Source of the DNA: JAPHSX01 sp039714395
GTDB lineage: Bacteria > Pseudomonadota > Gammaproteobacteria > Thiohalomonadales > Thiohalomonadaceae
DNA: 64,000 nt
Direction: 5' to 3'
Assembly: GCA_039714395.1 (NCBI GenBank)
Contig: JBDLJH010000015.1
Coordinates: forward strand, 1 to 64,000
Position numbers and translations under genes: made by a program. Position 1 is the stretch's first letter, and every line of letters starts with the position of its first letter. The notes beneath the pieces are model-generated. The model searched no databases. It saw nothing but the letters and a program-made list of their open reading frames with translations, and was not told the DNA's origin. Shown piece by piece: positions 6,691 through 14,787 of the stretch.

Positions 6691-8034
6691 TTAAAGGATG
6701 TAGCGACTCAGGTCTTCATCAGCGGCCAGCTCACCCAGCTGCTCGTCCACATAGGCGGCATCCACATTAATACTCTGGCCACTTTTATCGGCCGCCTCAT
6801 AGGAGAGACTCTCCAGCAACCGCTCCATCACGGTGTGCAGGCGGCGTGCTCCGATATTCTCGGTCTTCTCATTCACCTGAAAGGCGATCTCCGCGAGGCG
6901 GGTAATGCCCTCTTCGGTAAACTCAATACTCACCCCCTCAGTCGCCAGCAGCGCTTGATACTGTTCGGTGAGCGAGGCATCCGGCTCGGTGAGGATGCGC
7001 TGGAACTCCTCCACACCCAGGGCTTCCAGCTCAACGCGAATCGGCAGACGCCCCTGTAGTTCCGGGATCAGATCCGAGGGCCTGGAGAGGTGGAAGGCAC
7101 CAGAGGCGATAAATAGAATGTGGTCGGTCTTCAGCATGCCGTACTTGGTGGAGACGGTGGAACCTTCCACCAGCGGCAGCAGGTCGCGCTGCACCCCCTC
7201 GCGGGAGACATCGGGGCCCTTGCCTTCGGTACGACCGGTGATCTTGTCCATCTCGTCGAGGAACACGATGCCATTCTGCTCCACAGCGGTGAGGGCACGT
7301 GTCTTAATATCCTCTTCGTTGACCAGCTTGGCGGCCTCCTCATCGGTCAGCTGCTTCATCGCCTCCCTGATGTGCATCTTGGCCTTCTTGGTCCCCTGGT
7401 TACCCATGTTCTGGAACAGCCCCTGCAACTGGCTGCTCATCTCCTCCATGCCGGGCGGGGCCATGATCTCCACACCAATGGGGCTGGCGCTAACCTCGAA
7501 CTCGATCTCTTTATCATCCAGCTCACCCTGGCGCAGCTTCTTGCGGAATTTCTGCCGGGTACCCGACTCCTCCTCACTGGGCTTTTGCTCCTCATCGAAG
7601 CCAAAGCCACCACTACGGGCCGGGGGCAACAGGATATCGAGAACGCGATCCTCCGCCGCCTCGAAGGCACGGTGACGAACCTTCTTGGTCTCTTCCTCGC
7701 GCACCATCTTCAGGGCGACATCGATAAGATCGCGAATGATCGACTCTACATCGCGACCGACATAGCCAACTTCGGTGAACTTTGTCGCCTCCACCTTAAT
7801 AAAGGGGGCCCTGGCCAGTTTCGCCAGACGGCGTGCGATTTCGGTCTTACCGACCCCGGTAGGGCCGATCATCAGAATATTCTTCGGGGTGATCTCGTTG
7901 CGCAGACTCTCATCCACCTGACTACGGCGCCAGCGGTTGCGCAGGGCGATGGCGACGGCACGCTTGGCATTGGCCTGGCCGATGATGTGCTTGTCCAGCT
8001 CCTGGACGATCTCTCTGGGGGTCATGCTCGACAT
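6691..8034 (-). CDS. hslU: HslUV protease ATPase subunit HslU
   Basis: A 447-residue AAA+ unfoldase that feeds substrates to the HslV peptidase. Walker A is GPTGVGKTEIARRLA (about residues 54-68), the Walker B region is VFLDEMDKI, and the intermediate I-domain lies at about 110-245. The C-terminus DEDLSRYIL is the tail that docks into HslV. It starts 6 bases after hslV, so the two are co-translated. A candidate sigma-32 promoter precedes hslV. Confidence 0.98.
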   Translation of the reverse strand: MSSMTPREIVQELDKHIIGQANAKRAVAIALRNRWRRSQVDESLRNEITPKNILMIGPTGVGKTEIARRLAKLARAPFIKVEATKFTEVGYVGRDVESIIRDLIDVALKMVREEETKKVRHRAFEAAEDRVLDILLPPARSGGFGFDEEQKPSEEESGTRQKFRKKLRQGELDDKEIEFEVSASPIGVEIMAPPGMEEMSSQLQGLFQNMGNQGTKKAKMHIREAMKQLTDEEAAKLVNEEDIKTRALTAVEQNGIVFLDEMDKITGRTEGKGPDVSREGVQRDLLPLVEGSTVSTKYGMLKTDHILFIASGAFHLSRPSDLIPELQGRLPIRVELEALGVEEFQRILTEPDASLTEQYQALLATEGVSIEFTEEGITRLAEIAFQVNEKTENIGARRLHTVMERLLESLSYEAADKSGQSINVDAAYVDEQLGELAADEDLSRYIL

Positions 8035-8040
8035 GATGGT

Positions 8041-8592
8041 TTACTTCTCGCTCTTTTCGTCCAACTCTTCAATCGTCAGATTGTTGTTGGTGTAGATACA
8101 GATACTGGCGGCAATATTAAGGCCCTTTTCGACAATCTCGCGGGCACTCAGTTCGGTGTTCTCATAAAGGGCGGTGGCCGCGGCCTGGGCAAACGAGCCG
8201 CCGGAACCGATGGCGATGAGATTGTTCTCAGGCTCGATCACATCACCGTTGCCGCTAATCATCAGCGTGGCGCTGCCATCGGCCACCAGTAGTAGCGCCT
8301 CCAGCTTGCGCAGTACCCGGTCGGTGCGCCAGTCCTTCGCCATCTCTACCGCGGCGCGGGTGAGGTGGCCCTGGTGTTTCTCCAGCTTGCCCTCAAAGCG
8401 CTCAAACAGGGTAAAGGCGTCGGCGGTGCCGCCAGCAAAACCGGCAATCACCTTGTCGTGGTAAAGACGGCGCACCTTGCGGGCGTTGCCCTTCATTATG
8501 GTGTTGCCGAGTGAGACCTGGCCGTCACCACCGATCACGACCTGATCGTTACGGCGTACAGCTAGAATGGTGGTTCCACGATACTGTTCCAA
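8041..8592 (-). CDS. hslV: HslUV protease peptidase subunit HslV
   Basis: A 183-residue N-terminal threonine peptidase. The sequence begins MEQYRGTTILAVRR, so the catalytic Thr is residue 7, behind a six-residue propeptide (E. coli has only the Met). GFAGGTADAFTLFERFE and LIAIGSGG are typical. It forms double hexamers capped by HslU and degrades misfolded proteins in the cytoplasm. It is the first gene of the hslVU pair. Confidence 0.97.
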   Translation of the reverse strand: MEQYRGTTILAVRRNDQVVIGGDGQVSLGNTIMKGNARKVRRLYHDKVIAGFAGGTADAFTLFERFEGKLEKHQGHLTRAAVEMAKDWRTDRVLRKLEALLLVADGSATLMISGNGDVIEPENNLIAIGSGGSFAQAAATALYENTELSAREIVEKGLNIAASICIYTNNNLTIEELDEKSEK

Positions 8593-8609
8593 TGGAAGCT
8601 CCTCGAATC

Positions 8610-8635
8610 AGATGGGGATGCGATTCTACACCAAC
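8610..8635 (-). promoter_or_regulatory. Candidate heat-shock (sigma-32) promoter of hslVU
   Basis: In minus-strand sense, CCCCATCT (8617-8610) is a perfect match to the sigma-32 -10 consensus CCCCATNT. GTTGGTG (8635-8629) lies 11 bases upstream and matches the CTTGAAA box only partly. It sits 18 bases before the hslV start. hslVU is a classic heat-shock operon, which supports the reading. Confidence 0.5.
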
Positions 8636-8667
8636 GGGCCGCGACTTTCCTTCTGTCGAAAGAGGTA

Positions 8668-9615
8668 TCAGGGGGTAAGCAGCGCTTCGCGATGACGACT
8701 GCGGCGCAGGTATGCCGCCGCCCCCGCCGAGGTGAGGATGCACCACACGGCAAATAGCGCACCCGGTAGCGCCGTCTCCGGCTCGAAATGCTTAAGTGCC
8801 AGCACCACGCCAAGACCGGCATTCTGCATGCCAATCTCAATCGCCAGGGTGAGTTGATGGCGGCCATCAAAACCGAACAACCGAGCCGCCTGCCACCCCA
8901 GAAGATAGCCCAGGGCATTAACCACCACCACCACGGTGATCAGCGTTACACCGACACTGGCGAGACGGCCCTGATTGGCCGATACGGCATAACTACAGAT
9001 AAGGATAATGGCCAGCGATGCCAGTGCCGGGGCCACCTGCTCTGCCACCGACAGCGCCGCCTTTCCCTGACGTTGTAACAGATGGCGTATCCCAAAACCG
9101 ATAATCAGCGGTAGCAATACCGTCATCAGAATCGTCTGCATCATCGGCCAGAATGGGATATCGAGATAGACCGAGCCCATCCACTTCACCATTGCCGGAG
9201 TCAGTAGTGGCGAGAGGAAGGTCGCCACCGTGGTCAACGCAATGGAGTAAGCCACTGCGCCACCGGCCAGATAGACGATGACATTACTCGCCATCGCCCC
9301 CGGCGCGCAGGCAACAATAATAAAGCCCAGCGCCAGCTCAGGCGGCAGTCCACTAAACCACGCCGCGGCAAATCCAAGCGCGGGCATAATTGTGTATTGC
9401 GTTAACACCCCAAGACCAATCGCCTTCGGGCGGGTCAGTGTCTCTCGCAGATCCTCAGGCTGCAGCACCACTCCCAGCGCAAACATTGTCGCCGCAAACA
9501 ACCACTGAAAATAGGGCTTGATCCAGATAAAAACCTCGGGAGCCAGGTAGGCGATGATCGCCCCGAGCAGAGTGAGTGGTGCGAGACCATTAGTAATGAG
9601 ACGAAAAAGGTACAT
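8668..9615 (-). CDS. Bile acid:sodium symporter (BASS) family transporter
   Basis: A 315-residue polytopic inner-membrane protein with about 9-10 hydrophobic helices. It shows the family's conserved polar turns GFIIVACAPGAMASNVI (about residues 96-112) and EIGMQNAGLGVVLALKHF (about 262-279), which in BASS structures surround the Na+ sites. It would import an organic anion with sodium; the substrate is not readable from sequence. It is monocistronic, upstream of hslV on the same strand with a 75-base gap. Confidence 0.88.
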   Translation of the reverse strand: MYLFRLITNGLAPLTLLGAIIAYLAPEVFIWIKPYFQWLFAATMFALGVVLQPEDLRETLTRPKAIGLGVLTQYTIMPALGFAAAWFSGLPPELALGFIIVACAPGAMASNVIVYLAGGAVAYSIALTTVATFLSPLLTPAMVKWMGSVYLDIPFWPMMQTILMTVLLPLIIGFGIRHLLQRQGKAALSVAEQVAPALASLAIILICSYAVSANQGRLASVGVTLITVVVVVNALGYLLGWQAARLFGFDGRHQLTLAIEIGMQNAGLGVVLALKHFEPETALPGALFAVWCILTSAGAAAYLRRSRHREALLTP

Positions 9616-9810
9616 AGTTATTTATTCTGTTGTTTGACTAACAGGCATGGTACGACGGAATAGCGGGTAGCTCCAATATTCAGCACTATTCCTGATATCG
9701 CATAATCACTACCGTGGCTTTACATCACGTTGCGGGAGGCATAACCTCATACAAAACATAGACTAAGGCAACGAAACGCATCAGAACCGCACTCCCTCTC
9801 ACAACACACC

Positions 9811-9851
9811 AGGCCGCTTACGTACTATTGGTAATAGTGCGTAAGCGGCCT
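9811..9851. repeat. Long near-perfect hairpin upstream of an ORFan
   Basis: AGGCCGCTTACG (9811-9822) pairs with CGTAAGCGGCCT (9840-9851). An inner ACTATT/AATAGT stem follows, with a 3-base loop. The outer part is GC-rich in an AT-rich spacer. AAC at 9803-9805 and GTTAGTA at 9860-9866 flank it, giving an attC-like outline, but no extrahelical base or R''/R' complementarity is seen. It lacks a T-tract, so it is not an obvious terminator. Confidence 0.45.
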
Positions 9852-9880
9852 AACATACTGTTAGTATTCATCAACAAATC

Positions 9881-10270
9881 ATGAACGTATTAAATAGATA
9901 CCTAAAGAAACGGATTATAAAGAAATACATTTATGAAATGGCTCCAGCACTAACTAGGCGGTACGGAATTTTAAATGAATATACGGTTCTACAGCTAGAG
10001 AAAACAACACAAGCATGCCGAATTTCAGAACAATATATTCCATATGCCATAGCTTTATTTAGGCATAAGGAATCAGACAACACGATGAATCTTTATCGCA
10101 TAGATCAATCTTTCTTAGACATGCTTCGGAAAGAAATATCTGATTGGTTTTTTAATGGCTACCCTTACAAGACAAAAGATGTATTAAAATTAGCAAAATC
10201 AAAAATATGGCGTGGGGGGCATAATACAGATGCACACTCCAATAGACTGGGAATGAACAGTAGATACTAA
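9881..10270 (+). CDS. Small conserved hypothetical (DUF6559-like), cassette-like setting
   Basis: A 129-residue basic, AT-rich protein starting YLKKRIIKKYIYEMAP and containing RYG and a pattern of aromatic residues (YIPYAIALF). The N-terminus resembles a family of small proteins I recall as DUF6559; this is from memory and not certain. It has no membrane segment or known catalytic motif. It begins 14 bases after a GTTAGTA heptamer and a long hairpin, a spacing reminiscent of integron cassettes. Lower GC than its neighbours (BASS transporter and rdgC) suggests acquisition. Confidence 0.6.
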   Translation: MNVLNRYLKKRIIKKYIYEMAPALTRRYGILNEYTVLQLEKTTQACRISEQYIPYAIALFRHKESDNTMNLYRIDQSFLDMLRKEISDWFFNGYPYKTKDVLKLAKSKIWRGGHNTDAHSNRLGMNSRY

Positions 10271-10375
10271 AAACAAACCTAAGCCAATCAACGCGGACTA
10301 ATCTTCATGCACTTGCACTTGTTAGTCACTAGAGAAACAATATTGCTTGTTAAACGATGACTAAGATTTATACAA

Positions 10376-10738
10376 ATGATTAAACGAATGATAATCGGCG
10401 TTGTTATTCTCTTTGCAGTATTACTACTAATGCTGCCAAAAACCGATGATGCTTCGAAAAAGAAAATGGCTAGTGCCTCAATGCTGATGTGTACTCAAAA
10501 TTTTCGTGCTGCGGTTGCTGATCAGATAACTCATGATGTGGACATCGACCAGGTATTTGACAACAAATGTCCAGACTTGATCTCAGAATTAGAGGTGGAT
10601 GAACTTGGGGTAATATTGATCTCCAGCACCAAACACCAACTTTCTATAACCTTAACCCCCGTGCTGGAGGGCAAGCAGATACGCTGGAGTTGCCGTGGCG
10701 AACCTGCTGAAAGCATCACCTCACTATGTAAAGATTAA
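10376..10738 (+). CDS. Small membrane-anchored protein with pilin-like C-terminus
   Basis: A 120-residue protein with a single N-terminal hydrophobic helix (MIIGVVILFAVLLLML) and a soluble outer domain with cysteines near residues 39, 64, 105 and 117. The end, LTPVLEGKQIRWSCRGEP and then SLCKD, resembles the beta-strand and D-loop cysteine layout of type IV pilin heads, but no prepilin peptidase site (GFT-type) is seen. It could be a pilin-like remnant or an unrelated secreted protein. It follows a 105-base spacer after another ORFan and runs convergent with rdgC. Confidence 0.5.
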   Translation: MIKRMIIGVVILFAVLLLMLPKTDDASKKKMASASMLMCTQNFRAAVADQITHDVDIDQVFDNKCPDLISELEVDELGVILISSTKHQLSITLTPVLEGKQIRWSCRGEPAESITSLCKD

Positions 10739-10835
10739 TCGAGTCAACTAAATAAATCCGTCATGTGAGGGCGGAACTCCGCATTAGATCGTCCTTCGCC
10801 ACAACTCTAGAAAAAATCTGAAATTACACTTGAGT

Positions 10836-11750
10836 TTAAACTGGCTCTGCCTCACTCTCCCCACCAAATGCACTGATCATCTCTTCAATAAACTTTGATA
10901 GTTCCAGAGTCATAAAGGCAAAGTCACTATCGAACTGCATGGCAGGGTCTTCGGCGTGGTCGTCCAGCTCTTCTTTAACAGTATCAGTGAAGCGCAGGCG
11001 TTTGATGCTTAGGTCTTCAGGGACTACAAACTCAATACGCTCACGCCAGGTCATGGCAAGCTTGGTAACCTGTTTGCCTGCATCAAGGTGCCCCTGTATC
11101 TCATCAGCATGGGGATCCTGGCGGCGGCAACGTACAACTCCCCCGTCCTTATCGCTATCCTGCAACTCATACTCGTCACCCAGCTCGAAGCCGTTGGGGA
11201 TATCTTCGCCACGCAGCCACTGGCTCATGAGTACGCGAGGGGATTCTTCAGTAAGCGGCAGGCGGGCACTGAGGCCATCTACCGACTGACGCAACAGGGT
11301 AACCAGCTCTTCGGCACGATTGGCACTGGATGAGTCGACCACCAGCCAGCGGTTCTTACGGTCAATATATGCATAACTGTTGTTGCTGCGGGTAAAGGCC
11401 TGAGGCAGGAGGGTCAAGGTCAGTTCCTCCTTGAGCTGCTGGCGCTCTTTACGGCCCACCGAGCGTGCCTCACCCTGCTCAATCTGCTCGACCTTCTCTC
11501 CAAGCTGCTCATTGACCACTGCACTCGGGAGGATCCGCTCCTCCTTGCGTGCGCAAATCATCGAGTATTGGCCGACAGTGTGGATCAGCTGCTCGCCGTG
11601 ACGCCCCAGCGGTTTGGCCCAGCCGTAGCTGAAGGGAACACTCTTGCCGCAGGGGTGGAAGGCTTCGCCCTGTAACGCCTCATTAAGGGCTTCATGATCC
11701 AGCTCAAAGGGGCGGGTAAGGCGAAACAGGTAGAGATTTTTAAACCACAT
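10836..11750 (-). CDS. rdgC: Recombination-associated protein RdgC
   Basis: A 304-residue ring-forming DNA-binding protein that limits RecA activity. MWFKNLYLFRLTRPFELD at the start, FHPCGKSVPFSYGWAKPLG, ICARKEERILPSAVV, and near the C-terminus FDSDFAFMTLELSKFI match E. coli RdgC in order. I start at ATG 11750, which aligns with the family N-terminus. An upstream in-frame ATG at 11783 would add 11 residues not expected. It is divergent from yqcC across about 145 bases. Confidence 0.93.
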   Translation of the reverse strand: MWFKNLYLFRLTRPFELDHEALNEALQGEAFHPCGKSVPFSYGWAKPLGRHGEQLIHTVGQYSMICARKEERILPSAVVNEQLGEKVEQIEQGEARSVGRKERQQLKEELTLTLLPQAFTRSNNSYAYIDRKNRWLVVDSSSANRAEELVTLLRQSVDGLSARLPLTEESPRVLMSQWLRGEDIPNGFELGDEYELQDSDKDGGVVRCRRQDPHADEIQGHLDAGKQVTKLAMTWRERIEFVVPEDLSIKRLRFTDTVKEELDDHAEDPAMQFDSDFAFMTLELSKFIEEMISAFGGESEAEPV

Positions 11751-11894
11751 GGGATGATCCGCTGAGTCATTAGGGCTGCGCATTATGACCGATCCTGCGG
11801 TCCCATTTCACCCTGAAATCACACCATTTTCTCCACTAGCGAGATCGTAACTCCTGTGCGATATTCTCCAGCCCTGATAGTCGGCAAACAAACA

Positions 11895-12230
11895 ATGGAT
11901 CAATTCAACCACCAACTGGCGGATCTGCTACTGCAGATCGAGGCACAGATGCGCACCATCGAGCTGTGGGAGACAGTGGCACCTTCACCACAGGCCCTGC
12001 AGAGTCTTATCCCCTTCTGCCACGATGCGCTGCTCTTCGAGCAGTGGTTACAGTGGGTGTTTCTACCAAAGATGAAACGGCTGGTAGAGGAGGCTGAGGA
12101 GTGCCCCTGCAGCAGTGAAATTGCACCGCTCGCCGAGTATCGATTTGAGCAGCTGATGCAACCAACGACGGTGCTGCTTGAACTGATTGAGCGCTTCGAC
12201 GATCACATTAACCGTGAGGCGTTGCGCTAA
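11895..12230 (+). CDS. yqcC: YqcC-like protein (DUF446)
   Basis: A 111-residue helical protein of the YqcC family: an N-terminal amphipathic helix, then PFCHDALLFEQWLQWVFLPKM (the family core is FEQWLQWVFLPKM), and a C-terminal helical region. ATG 11895 is preferred to a GTG at 11856, since homologues start near here. The function of YqcC is unknown; in E. coli it is next to the tRNA pseudouridine synthase truC. The gene is isolated here between rdgC and rpoH and ends just before a terminator. Confidence 0.82.
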   Translation: MDQFNHQLADLLLQIEAQMRTIELWETVAPSPQALQSLIPFCHDALLFEQWLQWVFLPKMKRLVEEAEECPCSSEIAPLAEYRFEQLMQPTTVLLELIERFDDHINREALR

Positions 12231-12246
12231 ACATTATTGCTCTCAA

Positions 12247-12273
12247 CAAAAAACGGCCCCGTTTGGGGCCGTC
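12247..12273 (-). terminator. Rho-independent terminator of rpoH
   Basis: ACGGCCCC-GTTT-GGGGCCGT is a perfect 8-bp GC-rich stem followed on the minus strand by six T (AAAAAA at 12248-12253 on the plus strand). It stands between the converging rpoH and yqcC genes and may also act weakly on yqcC, where the tract is only TCTTT. Confidence 0.85.
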
Positions 12274-12295
12274 TTTGCCTCTGCCGATGACGTGC

Positions 12296-13147
12296 TCAGG
12301 CAGCCATAACCACCTTGAGCTTGTTTATCGCATTCTTTTCCAGCTGGCGGATGCGCTCAGCAGAAACGCTGTAGCGGTCGGCCAATACCTGCAAGGTTAC
12401 CTTGTCGTCAGTAAGCCAGCGTGAGGCGACAATATCACGGCTACGCTCATCCAGTCCGCTTAGGGCCTGGTGCAGCTGATCGTGATTCGTCTTAGTGGTT
12501 TCACGGTACTCATTCTCTTTAGCCGGCTCAAATCGGCTATCCTGCAAATACGCAGAGGGAGTGTAGTTACGCTCGTCATCATCACTGTCAGGGGCACCAT
12601 CAAAGGCCATGTCACGACCACTGAGGCGCGACTCCATCTCCAGCACATCTTTGCTTGTGACCCCAAGGTCACTGGCTACCGCCTGCACCTGTTCATGGGA
12701 GAACCAGCCGAGACGTTTTTTTGAACGACGCAGATTAAAGAAGAGCTTGCGCTGTGCCTTGGTGGTAGCCACCTTGACGATACGCCAGTTGCGCAGGATA
12801 AATTCATGGATTTCGGCACGAATCCAGTGCACGGCGAAGGAGACGAGACGCACGTTCATACTCGGGTCAAAACGACGCACCGCCTTCATCAGGCCGATAT
12901 TGCCCTCCTGAATAAGGTCGGCATGTGGCAGGCCGTAACCGCTATAACCACGTGCAATGTGGGCCACGAAACGTAGATGGGACATCACCAGTTTACTGGC
13001 CAACTCCATATCCTCGCTTTTGCGATAGGCAATAGCCAGTTCCTGTTCGTCTTCCTTACTCAAAATAGGGATCTGATTAACCGCCTGGGCATAGGCCTCA
13101 ATGCTGCTAACAGGAAAATTCATCGGTATTTCCAGTGCCTTGGACAT
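12296..13147 (-). CDS. rpoH: Heat-shock sigma factor RpoH (sigma-32)
   Basis: A 283-residue sigma factor. Region 2 contains GLPHADLIQEGNIGLMKAV and FAVHWIRAEIHEFILRNWRI, followed by the RpoH-box-like QRKLFFNLRRSKKRLGW. Region 4 ends with an HTH (LADRYSVSAERIRQLEKNA). I start at ATG 13147, because AAGGAG lies 6 bases upstream, whereas it directly abuts the ATG at 13153. A sigma-70 type promoter precedes it. It would transcribe hslVU, for which a CCCCATCT box is seen in this window. Confidence 0.97.
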   Translation of the reverse strand: MSKALEIPMNFPVSSIEAYAQAVNQIPILSKEDEQELAIAYRKSEDMELASKLVMSHLRFVAHIARGYSGYGLPHADLIQEGNIGLMKAVRRFDPSMNVRLVSFAVHWIRAEIHEFILRNWRIVKVATTKAQRKLFFNLRRSKKRLGWFSHEQVQAVASDLGVTSKDVLEMESRLSGRDMAFDGAPDSDDDERNYTPSAYLQDSRFEPAKENEYRETTKTNHDQLHQALSGLDERSRDIVASRWLTDDKVTLQVLADRYSVSAERIRQLEKNAINKLKVVMAA

Positions 13148-13204
13148 AACCATCTCCTTTCTATCTTCGCTATAACCTAGCTGATTAGTGTGGGATTAAA
13201 ACCT

Positions 13205-13232
13205 ACTATACCACTCTGGTATTGGGTTTCAA
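13205..13232 (-). promoter_or_regulatory. Sigma-70 type promoter of rpoH
   Basis: In minus-strand sense, TTGAAA (13232-13227) and TATAGT (13210-13205) are separated by 16 bases, about 57 bases upstream of the rpoH start. No other gene lies between. Confidence 0.55.
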
Positions 13233-13313
13233 GTAAATATTAGTGAGAAATAGATGCCGCAGTACGTCGAGGTATTAATTAGAATTGTTGTAACCGATTG
13301 TATACAAGGTTTT

Positions 13314-14660
13314 TCAGGCCGAAACGGTGTACTCAATAACAGGGAAAGAAGAGCCATCTCCCTGAGTAAGGTGGACACGGTTACGGCCACCCTCTTTTGC
13401 GCTAAACAGCGCCTTATCGGCTAAGCCGAGCAGTGCATTAAGGTCGGCAGAGGGGTGATCTTCCAGGCCGGCAACACCGATACTAATAGTGACATGGAGC
13501 CCCTCGGGCCGCATCGCCTCGGCAGCGGCACGCAGCATCTCACCACGCTGCATCGCCTCTTCACGACCGGTGGCGGCAAATAAAACGCTAAATTCCTCAC
13601 CACCAAACCGTACCACCATGGCATCGGGGAACTGCTTATTGAGCAGGGCCCCCATCGCCGCCAGAATATGGTCTCCGGTGAGGTAACCCATGTTGTCATT
13701 GAGCTTCTTTAAGTGATCGATATCGATAATCATTGCCCAGAAGCCCTTGCCTTCAGAGCGTTTCAGCAGCTGCTCGCCATGCTCCAGCATATAGTGACGG
13801 TTGCGTACTCCAGTAAGACTATCGGTACTGGCCACACACTCCATCTTTTGTGCCTGCTCCTCCAGTGCATCAAACTGCTGCTTGATCGTTAACAGTGAAC
13901 GGATACGTGCCATTAACACCTCTTCGACCAAAGGCTTGGCAACAAAATCATTGGCTCCGGCATGAAAGGCCTTAATTTGAGTGCCAGTATCATCGTTGCC
14001 GGTGATCATTAGCACCGGCAGCTCCTGTTGAGAGTAGTGCAGGCGCTTGCGTAGTACCTGTAACAGATCGCCACCAGTCATCTCATCCTTCAGATAAAGG
14101 TCTGTAACGACAATATCAAACCGTTCCCCTTCACCTCGGTGCATCTTTTGCATCAGTGCCAGTCCCTCCTCGGCACTCAGTACATGGGTAATATCCAGGC
14201 CATGCTTTTCCAGGATGCGCATGGTCATCATCGCAGCGGTCTTGCTGTCCTCTATATAGAGCACCCGCCCAACCATACCGTGATTGCGCTGACAGAAGGT
14301 TTTAATGAATTTGGTAAATTCAGGGTAGCCCTGGGACTTATCGAAGTAATCCGTGATACCGGCAGAGAAGCCCTCCTTGAGCAGACGCTCATCGGCATCA
14401 CCGGAGATCGCAATCACGGGTATGGAATGGTGAGTTTTGCTGACACGCAGCTGACGGCAGAGCTCCAGTCCGTCCATGTCAGAGAGCAATAACGAGGTGG
14501 TCATCAGATTGTAATGATGACTGGCCATGGCGGCCATTGCCTCGGCACCGCTGCTACAGGTGACCACGACCGAACCCTCGATCTCTATACGCAGGATACG
14601 CGCCACGATCTCGCGCGACACGGCCGAGCTGTCCACCACCAAAATACGGCTCTCTGCCAT
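13314..14660 (-). CDS. PleD-like response regulator / diguanylate cyclase
   Basis: A 448-residue cytoplasmic protein with REC (1-125), REC (130-255) and GGDEF (275-430) domains. GGEEF is intact at 353-357, so c-di-GMP synthesis is plausible; the RxxD inhibitory site is missing (KQFPD precedes it). The second receiver keeps Asp187 and Lys242. The first receiver has Ser56 where the phospho-Asp should be, although its Lys108 is kept. The start is ATG 14660, with AAGG upstream. It sits between ftsX and rpoH, which are usually adjacent in gammaproteobacteria, so it looks inserted. No partner kinase is adjacent. Confidence 0.9.
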   Translation of the reverse strand: MAESRILVVDSSAVSREIVARILRIEIEGSVVVTCSSGAEAMAAMASHHYNLMTTSLLLSDMDGLELCRQLRVSKTHHSIPVIAISGDADERLLKEGFSAGITDYFDKSQGYPEFTKFIKTFCQRNHGMVGRVLYIEDSKTAAMMTMRILEKHGLDITHVLSAEEGLALMQKMHRGEGERFDIVVTDLYLKDEMTGGDLLQVLRKRLHYSQQELPVLMITGNDDTGTQIKAFHAGANDFVAKPLVEEVLMARIRSLLTIKQQFDALEEQAQKMECVASTDSLTGVRNRHYMLEHGEQLLKRSEGKGFWAMIIDIDHLKKLNDNMGYLTGDHILAAMGALLNKQFPDAMVVRFGGEEFSVLFAATGREEAMQRGEMLRAAAEAMRPEGLHVTISIGVAGLEDHPSADLNALLGLADKALFSAKEGGRNRVHLTQGDGSSFPVIEYTVSA

Positions 14661-14787
14661 AACTACCTTGATCTCCTCGCTAACCTCTTTCTCAGCGGAA
14701 AGTCCATTTGGCCGCAAACTATTATTATTGTCGACCTGAGATTCTTATACGGTCGCTTTTTTCAGATGTATGGTAGCAGAAGCCCTC

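Noticed and set aside
7120..8292. A 390-codon plus-strand frame
   Set aside because: It is antisense to hslU and hslV, both certain; low-information translation.
9811..9851. Terminator of the BASS transporter region
   Set aside because: The hairpin is upstream of the transporter start, has no T-tract on either strand, and follows no gene end.
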